A stretch of 64,000 nucleotides of DNA from Coprobacter fastidiosus (GCF_030296935.1 NZ_AP028032.1:2480001-2544000), one strand, 5' to 3'; positions 8,906-24,137 are shown, counted from the stretch's first letter. The notes: a model not told the origin generated them from the letters alone. Translations and numbers: made by a program.

Positions 8906-9286
8906 ATGGCTATAAGAATAGTTGGAGTAGACTTGCCGCAAAATAAAAGAGGCGAAATCGCGTTGACCTATATTTATGGAATAGGCCGTAGCGCGTCAAA
9001 TACCATTTTGTCAAAAGCCGGTATTGATAAAGATATCAAAGTTAAAGATTGGACTGATGAACAGTCGGCTAAGGTTCGTGAAATTATCGGAGCGGAATAC
9101 AAAGTTGAAGGAGATCTTCGTTCTGAAGTACAATTGAACATTAAGCGTCTTATGGATATCGGATGCTATCGTGGTATTCGTCATCGTAACGGCTTGCCTG
9201 TGAGAGGTCAAAGTACAAAAAATAATGCCCGTACACGTAAGGGTAGAAAGAAAACAGTTGCTAACAAGAAAAAAGCTACTAAATAA
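8906..9286 (+). CDS. rpsM: 30S ribosomal protein S13 (uS13)
   Basis: A 126-residue protein of the 30S head that contacts the P-site tRNA and forms intersubunit bridges B1a/b. It shows [15 protein letters not shown], the [11 protein letters not shown] helix-hairpin and the [20 protein letters not shown] tail that reaches the tRNA. Expected neighbour of rpmJ and rpsK. Confidence 0.97.
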   Translation: MAIRIVGVDLPQNKRGEIALTYIYGIGRSASNTILSKAGIDKDIKVKDWTDEQSAKVREIIGAEYKVEGDLRSEVQLNIKRLMDIGCYRGIRHRNGLPVRGQSTKNNARTRKGRKKTVANKKKATK

Positions 9287-9295
9287 TAAGTAAGT

Positions 9296-9685
9296 ATGGC
9301 AAAAAAGACAGTCGCAGCAAAGAAAAGAAATGTAAAGGTCGATGCAGTCGGTCAAGCACATATTCATTCTTCGTTCAACAACATTATTGTATCGCTTGCC
9401 AATGGAGAAGGCCAAGTTATATCTTGGTCGTCTGCCGGTAAGATGGGATTCAGAGGATCAAAGAAAAACACTCCTTATGCCGCTCAAATGGCCGCTCAGG
9501 ATTGTGCAAAAGTCGCTTTTGACCTCGGATTGAGAAAAGTAAAAGCTTATGTGAAAGGGCCGGGTAACGGCCGTGAATCTGCTATCCGTACTATTCACGG
9601 AGCAGGTATTGAAGTAACTGAAATTATTGATGTTACTCCGCTTCCGCATAATGGATGTCGTCCTCCTAAAAGAAGAAGAGTTTAA
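9296..9685 (+). CDS. rpsK: 30S ribosomal protein S11 (uS11)
   Basis: A 129-residue protein of the 30S platform, adjacent to the 3' end of 16S rRNA. Core motifs are [41 protein letters not shown] and the C-terminal [16 protein letters not shown]. It is 9 bp after rpsM. Confidence 0.97.
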   Translation: MAKKTVAAKKRNVKVDAVGQAHIHSSFNNIIVSLANGEGQVISWSSAGKMGFRGSKKNTPYAAQMAAQDCAKVAFDLGLRKVKAYVKGPGNGRESAIRTIHGAGIEVTEIIDVTPLPHNGCRPPKRRRV

Positions 9686-9804
9686 TCTCTTTTTTAATTG
9701 AATTTGAATCTCGAATGGTGAATAGATTGCACTTTTTCTCCTCTCTGCAATCGCGGCTGCACCAATCCGGGTTCGTTAAACTATAAATTTTAAAAGATTT
9801 AGAA
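9686..9804 (+). promoter_or_regulatory. 119-nt leader before rpsD, with a small hairpin
   Basis: This is the longest gap inside the ribosomal cluster. GATTGC at 9725-9730 can pair with GCAATC at 9747-9752 around a pyrimidine-rich loop (CTTTTTCTCCTC), followed by a GC-rich stretch. uS4 controls its own synthesis through mRNA structures in both E. coli and Bacillus, so a uS4-responsive leader is plausible but not demonstrated here. No promoter consensus was recognised. Confidence 0.35.
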
Positions 9805-10410
9805 ATGGCAAGATATACCGGACCTAAAACAAGAATTGCCCGTAAATTTGGTGAGGCTATTTTTGGACCAGACAAAGTATTGTCTAAAAAGAATTATCCT
9901 CCCGGACAGCATGGCGCAAATAAGAGAAGAAAAACTTCTGAATATGGTATTCAGCTTCGTGAGAAGCAAAAAGCTAAATATACTTATGGAGTATTGGAAA
10001 AACAATTCCGTAATTTATTTGAAAAGGCTTCTCGTACCAAAGGTATTAAAGGTGAAGTATTGTTGCAATTGCTCGAAGCAAGATTGGACAATGTAGTGTA
10101 CCGTTTGGGTATGGCTCCTACGAGAGCTGCTGCTCGTCAGTTGGTGTCTCACAAACACATTATTGTCGATGGTAAAGTTGTAAATATTCCTTCTTTCTCG
10201 GTAAAACCGGGTCAAATCGTTGGTGTTCGTGAAAAAGCAAAATCTTTGGAAGTAATTGCTGATGCATTATCAGGATTTAATCACAGTAAATATCCTTGGA
10301 TAGAGTGGGATGAAGCTTCAAAGAGCGGTAAATTCTTACATTTACCAGAGAGAGCAGATATTCCTGAAAACATCAAAGAACAGTTGATCGTAGAATTGTA
10401 TTCTAAATAA
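9805..10410 (+). CDS. rpsD: 30S ribosomal protein S4 (uS4)
   Basis: A 201-residue primary 16S-binding protein that nucleates assembly of the 30S body. It begins [17 protein letters not shown], has the S4 RNA-binding domain at about residues 93-155 ([35 protein letters not shown]), and lacks the N-terminal zinc cysteines. It is located in the alpha operon between rpsK and rpoA. Confidence 0.97.
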   Translation: MARYTGPKTRIARKFGEAIFGPDKVLSKKNYPPGQHGANKRRKTSEYGIQLREKQKAKYTYGVLEKQFRNLFEKASRTKGIKGEVLLQLLEARLDNVVYRLGMAPTRAAARQLVSHKHIIVDGKVVNIPSFSVKPGQIVGVREKAKSLEVIADALSGFNHSKYPWIEWDEASKSGKFLHLPERADIPENIKEQLIVELYSK

Positions 10411-10421
10411 TAATTGATTCC

Positions 10422-11414
10422 ATGGCAATATTAGCATTTCAAAAACCCGATAAAGTATTAATGTTGGAGGCGGACGCATTCTTCGGCAAGTTTGAATTTC
10501 GTCCGTTGGAGCCCGGTTATGGTGTTACGGTCGGTAATGCCCTACGCCGTATTCTCCTTTCTTCACTTGAAGGCTTTGCAATAACATCGATACGAATCGA
10601 TGGTGTTGAACATGAGTTTTCAACAGTTCCTGGAGTAATCGAGGATGTAACCAATATCATCCTTAACCTGAAGAAGGTGAGATTTAAACAGATAGTGGAA
10701 GAAATCGAGAATGAAAAAGTAACGATTACTGTTTCGGGTTCGGAAGTGTTCAAAGCTGGAGACATTGGTAAATACCTTACTGGATTTGAAGTTCTCAATC
10801 CTGATTTGGTAATTTGTCACATGGATTCAAACGCGAGTTTCCAGATAGACATTACTATTAACAAAGGGCGTGGTTATGTTCCTGCTGAAGAAAATCGTAA
10901 CCCGAATGATGAAGTTAATGTAATTCCTATCGATTCTATTTTTACTCCGATCCGGAATGTAAAATATACGATAGAGAACTTCCGCGTAGAACAGAAGACG
11001 GACTACGAGAAACTGGTATTGGAAATTACGACCGATGGATCGATCCATCCGAAAGATGCTTTGAAAGAAGCCGCTAAAATCCTTATTTATCATTTCATGT
11101 TATTCTCTGATGAGAAGATCACTTTGGAGACTACCGATGTTGATGGAAATGAAGAGTTTGATGAAGAAGTTCTGCACATGCGTCAGTTACTGAAGACCAA
11201 ACTTGTCGATATGGATTTGTCGGTTCGTGCATTGAATTGCCTTAAATCCGCCGATGTTGAAACTTTAGGCGAATTAGTGGTATTCAATAAGACCGATTTA
11301 TTGAAATTCAGAAATTTCGGGAAGAAATCTCTTACCGAATTGGACGAATTGTTGGCTAATCTGAACCTTTCGTTCGGAATGGACATCTCGAAGTATAAAT
11401 TAGATAAAGAGTAA
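10422..11414 (+). CDS. rpoA: RNA polymerase alpha subunit
   Basis: A 330-residue subunit that nucleates the core enzyme. The N-terminal dimerisation domain contains [20 protein letters not shown] and [20 protein letters not shown]. The C-terminal DNA- and activator-binding domain occupies about residues 250-320 ([32 protein letters not shown]). It is followed 4 bp later by rplQ. Confidence 0.98.
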   Translation: MAILAFQKPDKVLMLEADAFFGKFEFRPLEPGYGVTVGNALRRILLSSLEGFAITSIRIDGVEHEFSTVPGVIEDVTNIILNLKKVRFKQIVEEIENEKVTITVSGSEVFKAGDIGKYLTGFEVLNPDLVICHMDSNASFQIDITINKGRGYVPAEENRNPNDEVNVIPIDSIFTPIRNVKYTIENFRVEQKTDYEKLVLEITTDGSIHPKDALKEAAKILIYHFMLFSDEKITLETTDVDGNEEFDEEVLHMRQLLKTKLVDMDLSVRALNCLKSADVETLGELVVFNKTDLLKFRNFGKKSLTELDELLANLNLSFGMDISKYKLDKE

Positions 11415-11418
11415 AACG

Positions 11419-11925
11419 ATGAGACATAATAAAAAATTTAATCATTTAGGTCGTACGAAATCTCATAGAGACGCGTTATTGTCTAACATGGCCTGTTCTT
11501 TGATTAGCCATAAAAGAATTTTCACTACTTTGGCTAAGGCAAAGGCTTTGAGAATGTACGTCGAACCCCTTATCAATAGAGCAAAAGACGATACAACTGC
11601 TTCAAGACGAGTTGTATTCAGCTATCTTCAAAATAAAGAAGCTGTTACTGAGTTGTTTAAAGAAATCTCAACGAAGATTGCCGATCGTCCAGGTGGATAT
11701 ACTCGTATATTGAAGACCGGTAACCGTATTGGTGATAACGCCAAGATGTGTTTTATTGAACTCGTTGATTACAACGAAAATATGTTAAAAGAAAAAGCAG
11801 CCAAGAAAACTACGCGTACTCGTCGTTCTAAGAAAAGTGCGGCTGTAGCTCCTGCGACTGCTGAGACATCAGCTGAAACACCTGCGGCAGAAACTGCAGC
11901 AACTGAAACTCCAGCTGCTGAATAA
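11419..11925 (+). CDS. rplQ: 50S ribosomal protein L17 (bL17) with Ala/Thr/Glu-rich tail
   Basis: The first ~125 residues are standard bL17 ([53 protein letters not shown]). The tail starts with a basic patch ([14 protein letters not shown]) and then a low-complexity stretch of repeated PA-ET-AA units to residue 168. The family is usually about 115-130 residues. Such tails occur in Bacteroidota bL17; their role is unknown. Last gene of the cluster. Confidence 0.95.
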   Translation: MRHNKKFNHLGRTKSHRDALLSNMACSLISHKRIFTTLAKAKALRMYVEPLINRAKDDTTASRRVVFSYLQNKEAVTELFKEISTKIADRPGGYTRILKTGNRIGDNAKMCFIELVDYNENMLKEKAAKKTTRTRRSKKSAAVAPATAETSAETPAAETAATETPAAE

Positions 11926-11950
11926 TAGAAATTCGATATTTTATATTGTA

Positions 11951-11985
11951 AAGCTCTGTGCATTTTCTGTACAGAGCTTTTTTTA
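11951..11985 (+). terminator. Rho-independent terminator of the ribosomal cluster
   Basis: AAGCTCTGT pairs with ACAGAGCTT across a short loop and is followed by a T-run (TTTTTTTA). It lies 25 bp after the rplQ stop and ends the S10-spc-alpha unit. Confidence 0.85.
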
Positions 11986-13760
<1,775 letters not shown>

Positions 13761-13776
13761 AGGATATGATTAGTAC

Positions 13777-13810
13777 AAAAGTCGATAAGATTTTTTCTTA
13801 TCGACTTTTT
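13777..13810. terminator. Bidirectional terminator between eno and the DUF1460 gene
   Basis: AAAAGTCGATAAG pairs perfectly with CTTATCGACTTTT around a T6 loop and has a T-run on both strands. It serves eno on the + strand. The stop codon of the convergent DUF1460 gene lies inside its right arm. Confidence 0.85.
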
Positions 13811-14673
13811 GTATTTTCTATGATGCGTAGAACTCTTATACCGGATTGTGATTTATGTTGCTGTAATTGCTTATTTAGAGGGATACTTTCAATAATTACT
13901 TGTTTTTTGTTTAGGGATGCATGCAAAAGGTGGAGTTTGCCATTCACCCGATAAGCAAATCCTACGTGAGAAATATCTAATCCTTTTATCGATGTTGTAA
14001 TAGCGATAATATCTCCATTATGTATTTGGCTGATGTTATGTGAATTCAAACTGTCTTTAGGAATATATCGTACAGTCATATTGCTTAATAGCTTTTCAGT
14101 ATTTTTGATTTCTTTCAAAAAAAATGCATTTTCTGTTAATGGAGTATATTTGTCGGCATGAGAAGACATGAAGTTTATCGACTGTTTTTGTATTAAACTT
14201 CCTTCTTTGGGAGTTACTTCTTTAATAATACCTTTTTGTATATTGTTTTGTATCCAATCACTAAAGTAGTGTAGTCTTGAGGGATATTCATTAATAATAC
14301 CATTTCGATAGCGGATTTTTTGAAGATTGGAACAATAATCTCTGAAAGAGTATGTATTATTTTGTACAGAAAGAATCAATGCTGTTACAGTTTCTACAAA
14401 TGTCGTACAATCCATTTCTCTTAAATTTACGACAAGTTGCTCTTTCCCCTTCTTTTCCAATGTCTTGCTTACGTAAGGTGTTCCTATAAATAAATTCCCA
14501 ATTTGTACAACCTGCTTTTCAACAGAAGATAAAGATTGTTTATTTGTGAATTGTTTTAAAAGACTTTCTGTTAGAATACTGTCTTTTGTAGTGTATAAGG
14601 TGTTTATTTCTTGGGCTTGCAGATAAAAAATGGAATATCCTGTAAAAAAAATATATAAAAGGAATTTATTCAT
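13798..14673 (-). CDS. DUF1460 family cell-wall hydrolase-like protein
   Basis: A secreted protein of about 291 residues with a signal peptide (KFLLYIFFTGYSIFYLQAQ). The DUF1460 pattern is clear: GTPYVSKTLE, then MDCTTFVETVTALI with the candidate nucleophile Cys, and SHVGFAYRVNGKLHLLHASL with the His. Families of this fold (NlpC/P60-like) cleave peptidoglycan peptides; this one has no confirmed substrate here. I prefer the ATG at 14673 over 14691, because a TATATTTG -7 box at 14698-14705 predicts transcription starting near 14691. Confidence 0.85.
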   Translation of the reverse strand: MNKFLLYIFFTGYSIFYLQAQEINTLYTTKDSILTESLLKQFTNKQSLSSVEKQVVQIGNLFIGTPYVSKTLEKKGKEQLVVNLREMDCTTFVETVTALILSVQNNTYSFRDYCSNLQKIRYRNGIINEYPSRLHYFSDWIQNNIQKGIIKEVTPKEGSLIQKQSINFMSSHADKYTPLTENAFFLKEIKNTEKLLSNMTVRYIPKDSLNSHNISQIHNGDIIAITTSIKGLDISHVGFAYRVNGKLHLLHASLNKKQVIIESIPLNKQLQQHKSQSGIRVLRIIENTKSR

Positions 14674-14697
14674 AATTGAGTGTCGTTTCATTTTTTA

Positions 14698-14705
14698 CAA
14701 ATATA
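14698..14705 (-). promoter_or_regulatory. -7 promoter element of the DUF1460 gene
   Basis: On the minus strand this reads TATATTTG, an exact TAnnTTTG match. No good TTG was seen at -33. It places the transcript start near 14691 and so favours the downstream start codon at 14673. Confidence 0.5.
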
Positions 14706-14881
14706 CTTCTTTCTTGTTATATAACATTTGAATTATTTATTCATTTGCACTTGATTGGACGTGAAGATGATCTCAGTTTTATGTAGCTTTTTATTCGAAA
14801 AAAAGTTTTGTATATAATAGAGTTATTTGCAGGCAGTTATAGAAATATTTATTGTAGGTATATAAAAAAGGCCAAAAAAAA

Positions 14882-14913
14882 TTTGGAGGTAAGAGTTAAA
14901 GTTCTTACTTTTG
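14882..14913 (+). promoter_or_regulatory. rRNA operon promoter (TTTG-N20-TACTTTTG)
   Basis: TTTG at 14882-14885 and TACTTTTG at 14906-14913 are separated by exactly 20 bp, matching the primary sigma consensus of the Bacteroidota. It lies about 213 bp upstream of the 16S gene, leaving a leader of roughly 205 nt. It is the best promoter in the window. Confidence 0.85.
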
Positions 14914-15126
14914 CACACGCTTTTCGGGAGAGAGGGGCAGTAATAGAAAAAAGAGGGATTTTTTTTGGAGAATAAGAATGAAACCCTTAGATTTGCAGTC
15001 CGTTTCTGAATGAGAAAAGCAAGCGATCCTTGAAGAAATTACAATAGACAAAAAAAGTAGTACGAGACGAGTAAAAGTCTCCGTCACGAGCCAGCAGGTT
15101 GTGAAAAAGAAGTAAAAAGAAATCAT
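14914..15126 (+). other. 16S rRNA leader
   Basis: Transcribed leader between the promoter and mature 16S. It is rich in A/G runs (AAAAAGAGGGATTTTTTTTGG) and contains no open frame worth calling. It should carry the 5' half of the processing stem for 16S maturation, although I did not resolve the pairing partner. Confidence 0.5.
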
Positions 15127-16655
<1,529 letters not shown>

Positions 16656-16771
16656 CTGGAGCGACCTGCAAAAAAGGGCTAAAAGAGGAGATTATGTTCT
16701 CGTACTACGAAGGTCTATTGAAAGAGATACAATAAATAAGAGACAGCCACCGTTCCGGCAGGCGATTTGCC

Positions 16772-16845
16772 AGTCCTATAGCTCAGTAGGTTAGAGCGCT
16801 ACACTGATAATGTAGAGGTCGGCAGTTCAAATCTGCCTGGGACTA
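16772..16845 (+). tRNA. tRNA-Ile (anticodon GAT)
   Basis: A full cloverleaf: acceptor AGTCCTA/TGGGACT, D arm GCTCAGTAGGTTAGAGC, anticodon arm CTACA-CTGATAA-TGTAG giving GAT, T arm GGCAG-TTCAAAT-CTGCC, and discriminator A. CCA is not encoded (ACCT follows). It sits in the 16S-23S spacer, as is usual. Confidence 0.97.
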
Positions 16846-16861
16846 CCTGACAGAAGGTTAG

Positions 16862-16935
16862 GGGGGATTAGCTCAGCTGGCTAGAGCACCTGCTTTGCAA
16901 GCAGGGGGTCAACGGTTCGAATCCGTTATTCTCCA
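16862..16935 (+). tRNA. tRNA-Ala (anticodon TGC)
   Basis: A full cloverleaf: acceptor GGGGGAT paired with ATTCTCC using two G-U pairs, D arm GCTCAGCTGGCTAGAGC, anticodon arm CCTGC-TTTGCAA-GCAGG giving TGC, T arm AACGG-TTCGAAT-CCGTT, and discriminator A. The 3' CCA is absent from the gene. It lies 16 bp after tRNA-Ile in the same spacer. Confidence 0.97.
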
Positions 16936-17059
16936 CGAAGAAGAGATCATTGACATGTTGAAACGAAAGTAAATCGAATAAAAAAAACGAACGAGTATAA
17001 CGCCGGTATATACGATACCGCACGTGAGATCGTCAGAAAAGATTTCACGAGCACGGCGA

Positions 17060-19931
<2,872 letters not shown>

Positions 19932-20021
19932 GCTGCGAGAGCGGTATATTATGTACGATGGCGTTATACGGGATGCAGTTTAGTGAAAAGATTTACGGAC
20001 GAATCGACATGTCAAAGGAAA

Positions 20022-20133
20022 TTCAGGTGGTTATAGCGTCAGGGATCCACCTCTACCCATACCGAACAGAGAAGTTAAGCCTGACCACGCCGATGGTACT
20101 GCGTAAAAGTGGGAGAGTAGGTAGCCGCCGATT
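20022..20133 (+). rRNA. rrf: 5S ribosomal RNA
   Basis: About 112 nt, from TTCAGGTGGTTATAGCG to GTAGCCGCCGATT. The ends pair (TCAGGTGG with CCGCCGA), and the core contains CCATACCGAACAGAGAAGTT and GCCGATGGTACTGCG. It follows the 23S gene by about 90 bp and closes the operon. Confidence 0.95.
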
Positions 20134-20142
20134 TTAGATAGG

Positions 20143-20180
20143 AAGGGGGAGACGAGAAAAGATCGTCTCCCCTTTTTTTA
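20143..20180 (+). terminator. Terminator of the rRNA operon
   Basis: GGGGAGACGA pairs with TCGTCTCCCC around GAAAAGA, with extra A/G-T pairs at the base and a run of seven Ts. It is a strong GC-rich hairpin 10 bp after 5S. Confidence 0.93.
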
Positions 20181-20711
20181 TCCCCCCCTCTTTCTCCCCT
20201 TTGTATCATCCTCTCCCTTGTCCGGAGATCAAGGAGTAGATATTCTTGTCTTCTTGAAAAAGATGATTCGGGTCAACGCAAAAATCAGAGGGATTCGTAA
20301 TTTAAGCATAAATTTTAGTTAGCCTGAACAGAAGTAAATCCTTGTCCTTTACACCTCTGAACTTTGCACGGAAACTCTTTATTTTAGCATTAATGTTGAT
20401 GAACAATATGCTTGTTAATTTTGTTTTTTATAGAAAGTTCGTACAGTGTAGTTCCGGTTTTAAGTTCCAGTTTCAATTTTAATATTGGGAGTGTTTAATG
20501 TTGTTTCCTTTTTGGCTCTTTTTACTTCGTTTTAAGGGAATTTCTATTTTTGAAATAGAGAGTTTATCTTTTAATAGATAAAACTTCTTTTAGAAAGGAA
20601 ATATTGAGTTGTGTGACTTGAATAATCTTTGTCTCTTATTCTTTAGAATTTGTTTTATGCCGATTATCTGTAAAATATTCTTATCTTTATTAATTTATAA
20701 AAAGTAATGAA
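20181..20711. other. Intergenic region after the rRNA operon
   Basis: About 530 bp of AT-rich sequence without a credible frame or RNA gene. TATCTTTA near 20680 is one base off the -7 consensus and could serve the small gene at 20712. Nothing else was recognised. Confidence 0.5.
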
Positions 20712-20912
20712 ATGAAATTGAGTATGCGTGTAGTTCTGCTAACTGTCGGTATTTTGATAGGTAGTGTTGCCGGATTGTTATATTGGAAATTTGTCGGATG
20801 TGAATCAGGTTCATGTCCTATTTCTTCTTCTCCCTATATCAGCACATTATATGGTGCAATTTTGGGAGGATTGTTGTTTAGTATATTCAGAATAGAGAAG
20901 AAAGATAAATAG
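20712..20912 (+). CDS. Small membrane protein, DUF6132-like
   Basis: 66 residues: a first transmembrane helix (VVLLTVGILIGSVAGLLYW), a short segment FVGCESGSCPISSSPY with two cysteines, and a second helix (ISTLYGAILGGLLFSIF), ending in a charged IEKKDK. This helix-CxSGxCPI-helix pattern is what I know as DUF6132, common next to redox or sulfur-transfer genes in Bacteroidota. The two Cys hint at a redox or metal role, which is untested. It stands alone here. Confidence 0.75.
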   Translation: MKLSMRVVLLTVGILIGSVAGLLYWKFVGCESGSCPISSSPYISTLYGAILGGLLFSIFRIEKKDK

Positions 20913-21202
20913 CGAGTAAATTTTCTCTTTTGCATTCTTTTTCGGATTTAAATACATATTTTTATTTCATCTTTTTTAGTAATCTGTTTAAAATTGTCTT
21001 TGTATTTTTATAGTCCCTTAATCCTTTCTTAAGAGGGGAGACTATCCCTATGAATATGATAATTGAGTCTTTTCCCGGGAGAGATATAACATATTTATTT
21101 ACAGACTATAGCATCTTTGGAAGCATCAACAAAAATTCCCCTCTGGAGAGAGGCAAGGGTGTGTCATAAAGAGCATATCATATCCTGTCTGTTACATCCC
21201 AT
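20913..21202. other. Intergenic region
   Basis: About 290 bp between the DUF6132-like gene and the terminator of the glycan locus. AT-rich; no gene or RNA element recognised. Confidence 0.4.
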
Positions 21203-21244
21203 AAAAAATCTCCTTGTCCGGAATATTGCACCAGACAAGGAGAT
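21203..21244 (-). terminator. Terminator of the DUF5010-like gene
   Basis: On the minus strand ATCTCCTTGTC pairs with GACAAGGAGAT around a 15-nt loop and is followed by TTTTTTAT. It lies 26 bp beyond the stop of the gene at 21270 and ends the glycan locus. Confidence 0.85.
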
Positions 21245-21269
21245 ACATGGAAAACATGAGAGAAAATAA

Positions 21270-24137
21270 TTATCTTGATTTTATTATTTTTATTTTCTCA
21301 GGACCGGCAGAATATTCTACGGTAAGAATATATACGCCTTGTGTCCATTGTGAGGCTTCGTTAATAGTAATTTCATTTGTACCGGAATGAACACTTTCTT
21401 TTTTGGTTAATAATACTTTTCCATTCAGGTCGTGAACAATAAGTGTAATATCTTCTTCATTGTAAGCATTTACTGTTACTTTGATGCGATCTTTAAACGG
21501 ATTCGGAGCTACATTTACAGATGCTTTTACTTCTACCGGTGTAACGCTTGTATAAATCGGATTTATCTGGAATGCTGTAATGTCTTGGAATCCGCTCATT
21601 TCGTATTTCCATGGGTATCCGTCAACGTCTAATAACCAAGCATAATCTACACCAACACTGACATCTTTAAATCCTTCATTAACATATTGCCATTCTCCGA
21701 ATCCCGAATCACTCATACGATAAACTTTGTTATCTTCGGTTATACCCCAGACTTCTTCATTTCCGGCGCTTAATTTGATGATTTTGTATGGATTCTTGAT
21801 GACTTCCCACCCGCTTTTGCGTTGTGCAGACATACGAACGATTTCTCCTTGCGGGTTGAAACCCCATACCGAATTGACATCGGCAGTTATTGAGGTGAGT
21901 TCTCCCGGAACTTTTGTCCAAGGCTTGCTTCCCGAATGGTTGCGGTAATATACGTTATTTTGGTCATCTATACCCCATACCATAGACATCGTTGCTGCTA
22001 TATCGACAATTTTGATATTAGGATCAGATTTATCAGACCATCCGTTCGATACTTCACAAGGTTGGTTACCCGGTAATGCTGCGCAATATGGTTTTCCTGA
22101 AGCGGAAAGTGCCCAAACGGTATTGCTTCCGAAAGATATTTTTTTTGTAGCCATATATTGGCTTGCTGGTTTCCAGTTTTTTATCGGATGTCCGTCGATT
22201 TCATTACAATAAATATCACTTCCACATACCATCCATACGTCTCTCAGACCGGCAGCAATACTGTTAGCCGGTTTATCAAGGCCTTCTATATATTGTTTGC
22301 TTAATTCCGATAAATGATGAAGCGGACGGAATATGCTCAGGTCTACTTCTAAGTTGGCATCAAAATAGTCTTTATCTTTTTCCGATTCTTTATACCAGGC
22401 GAGACGGTAACTTCCTCCGGCGTTTCCCGGTTGTGCACTATGATATTCATCGCATCCTTCAGCTTCCAATATGATAGATTTTGATTCTCTATCCGCAAAT
22501 TCGCGTACGAGGTTCATATATTGGTTCGGGAACCGGTGTTCCGGATGGTCGCTTCGGTGCCATACCGAACCTTCCCGCCAGTCGCTCCAGGCTTCCAATA
22601 CGATCCATTTTGCTCCTACTTCATGACCCTCTTCAAAGATGTGTCGAATACGAGGAGTTTCACCATCTTCCAAAAGAGAACTGACGTGTGTATCGAATTC
22701 CGGTTTCCAGCTATTGTAAAGCATTCCGTTTTTTACCCATGTACCTTCATTAGTTTCCGGATTCCAGTTGGTATGCACAAGGTTCATCATCGGTTGGCGA
22801 CCACCGTTGAAAGCAAAAGCGAATTTTCTGGCATCACGGTGCGTTACGATCTGGCAACGGTTTTCCATATCTGCCCATCCGAACCAACCTTGTAATCCCC
22901 AAGCAATGTACTTCATTTTAGCATCACCTTTGTTTAAGAAGTTATCGGCAAGGATAAATGCCGGAACGAGGTCGAAATCTTCTTTCATCCGTTGCTTGAT
23001 ATATAAGAAAAATTCCGACCATTGTTTGCTACTATATTGGTACTGTTCCATATTGGCATCGGCACTCCACCATTGCATCGGTACACATTTTACACCTGCA
23101 CCTTCTTGAAATGAATCTCTATCGCTGAGTTCATCCGGAGTGGTAAAGAATAGCATTTCCCGAGGTACGGTTTCATACCATTTCTTTATGGCATATTCAT
23201 ATACGAATTTTTGGTGTTCGGGGTTTGCTACATCGAATTTTTCTCCTAAATATTTTTCTACTGCCAATGGGAAAGGAGCATTATCTATAAAATAGGCGAT
23301 TTTGATATTATCTCGAGCGTTCGGGTTTCTTTTTATTGCTTCTACCATGTATTTTAAACCTGCGCAAGGTAAGCCTCCGGGTCCGGTAGCATATCCACGG
23401 TCTTCAATATCATATTCTTCGGCACCTCCATCTGGTTCTCCTCGCCCATGAGCGAAAATTACTTCGACTTTCGATTCAACCATTTCCGAAATATAGATAT
23501 CTGCAGCTTCTTGTGTATAGCCTAAATTGAAATTATAGATCGACTGTTTGTTCCATGAGATAACCTGATTGCGGCTGTATTGAGCCTTTTCCGGAGCTGC
23601 TGAAGTCCATGTCGCATCATCGCCGCTGTCACCGCCTTTTGCCAATTCCCGGGTAGTTCCTGCATGGCCACCGATAGCAAAAGTGTGCATTCCGTCGTTC
23701 CAGTTGTTTTCGAAATCAATATCCGTATCAAGGACATTGTCAGAAGTATTGTCATCTTTGCGAATAAAAACCATATCACAATTGACATTTCCGGTTTCGA
23801 ATACTAATTTCAAATCATAATAACCTTCTTCCAACTGTTTGTGGCCTAAATGTGCCAGATCAAATGTGTTGGTGTAATTGTACGGTGCTTCTACTCCGTT
23901 TTTCAACGTACCTCCGTTAATTTCCAAATGTACGGTCTGGCCTTCACCATTTCCTACTATGCGACCGGTGAAACGGTAGTGACCAGCCGATAACCATACT
24001 TTTTTGTACTGAATCCAATCTCCCGGCTGTGTATTGCCCACATACCAGTTATTCGTCGATTCCTTAACTTCAGCATAGGAAGTTAAAGAATACATCCCCA
24101 ACAAGGCAATAAAGATGTGTCGTAAGATGTGTTTCAT
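21270..24137 (-). CDS. Secreted DUF5010-like putative glycoside hydrolase with tectonin propeller
   Basis: 955 residues in four parts. (1) Signal peptide and a carbohydrate-module-like beta-sandwich, about 25-130. (2) A catalytic-looking region, about 140-600 (VEVIFAHGRGEPDGG, WGLQGWFGWADMENRCQIVT, KWIVLEAWSDWREGSVW), resembling DUF5010 and the GH71/GH99 clan. (3) Six propeller blades, about 640-865, each with a VWGI/VWAL...W pattern (tectonin type, a lectin-like fold). (4) A C-terminal sorting-like domain (VNVAPNPFKDRIKV to IKIIKSR). It is the last gene of the SusCD locus but lies beyond a terminator-like hairpin. Enzyme activity and substrate are inferred only. Confidence 0.7.
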   Translation of the reverse strand: MKHILRHIFIALLGMYSLTSYAEVKESTNNWYVGNTQPGDWIQYKKVWLSAGHYRFTGRIVGNGEGQTVHLEINGGTLKNGVEAPYNYTNTFDLAHLGHKQLEEGYYDLKLVFETGNVNCDMVFIRKDDNTSDNVLDTDIDFENNWNDGMHTFAIGGHAGTTRELAKGGDSGDDATWTSAAPEKAQYSRNQVISWNKQSIYNFNLGYTQEAADIYISEMVESKVEVIFAHGRGEPDGGAEEYDIEDRGYATGPGGLPCAGLKYMVEAIKRNPNARDNIKIAYFIDNAPFPLAVEKYLGEKFDVANPEHQKFVYEYAIKKWYETVPREMLFFTTPDELSDRDSFQEGAGVKCVPMQWWSADANMEQYQYSSKQWSEFFLYIKQRMKEDFDLVPAFILADNFLNKGDAKMKYIAWGLQGWFGWADMENRCQIVTHRDARKFAFAFNGGRQPMMNLVHTNWNPETNEGTWVKNGMLYNSWKPEFDTHVSSLLEDGETPRIRHIFEEGHEVGAKWIVLEAWSDWREGSVWHRSDHPEHRFPNQYMNLVREFADRESKSIILEAEGCDEYHSAQPGNAGGSYRLAWYKESEKDKDYFDANLEVDLSIFRPLHHLSELSKQYIEGLDKPANSIAAGLRDVWMVCGSDIYCNEIDGHPIKNWKPASQYMATKKISFGSNTVWALSASGKPYCAALPGNQPCEVSNGWSDKSDPNIKIVDIAATMSMVWGIDDQNNVYYRNHSGSKPWTKVPGELTSITADVNSVWGFNPQGEIVRMSAQRKSGWEVIKNPYKIIKLSAGNEEVWGITEDNKVYRMSDSGFGEWQYVNEGFKDVSVGVDYAWLLDVDGYPWKYEMSGFQDITAFQINPIYTSVTPVEVKASVNVAPNPFKDRIKVTVNAYNEEDITLIVHDLNGKVLLTKKESVHSGTNEITINEASQWTQGVYILTVEYSAGPEKIKIIKSR

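Noticed and set aside
13766-13954. 62-codon + strand frame after eno
   Set aside because: It crosses the terminator and lies antisense to the DUF1460 coding region.
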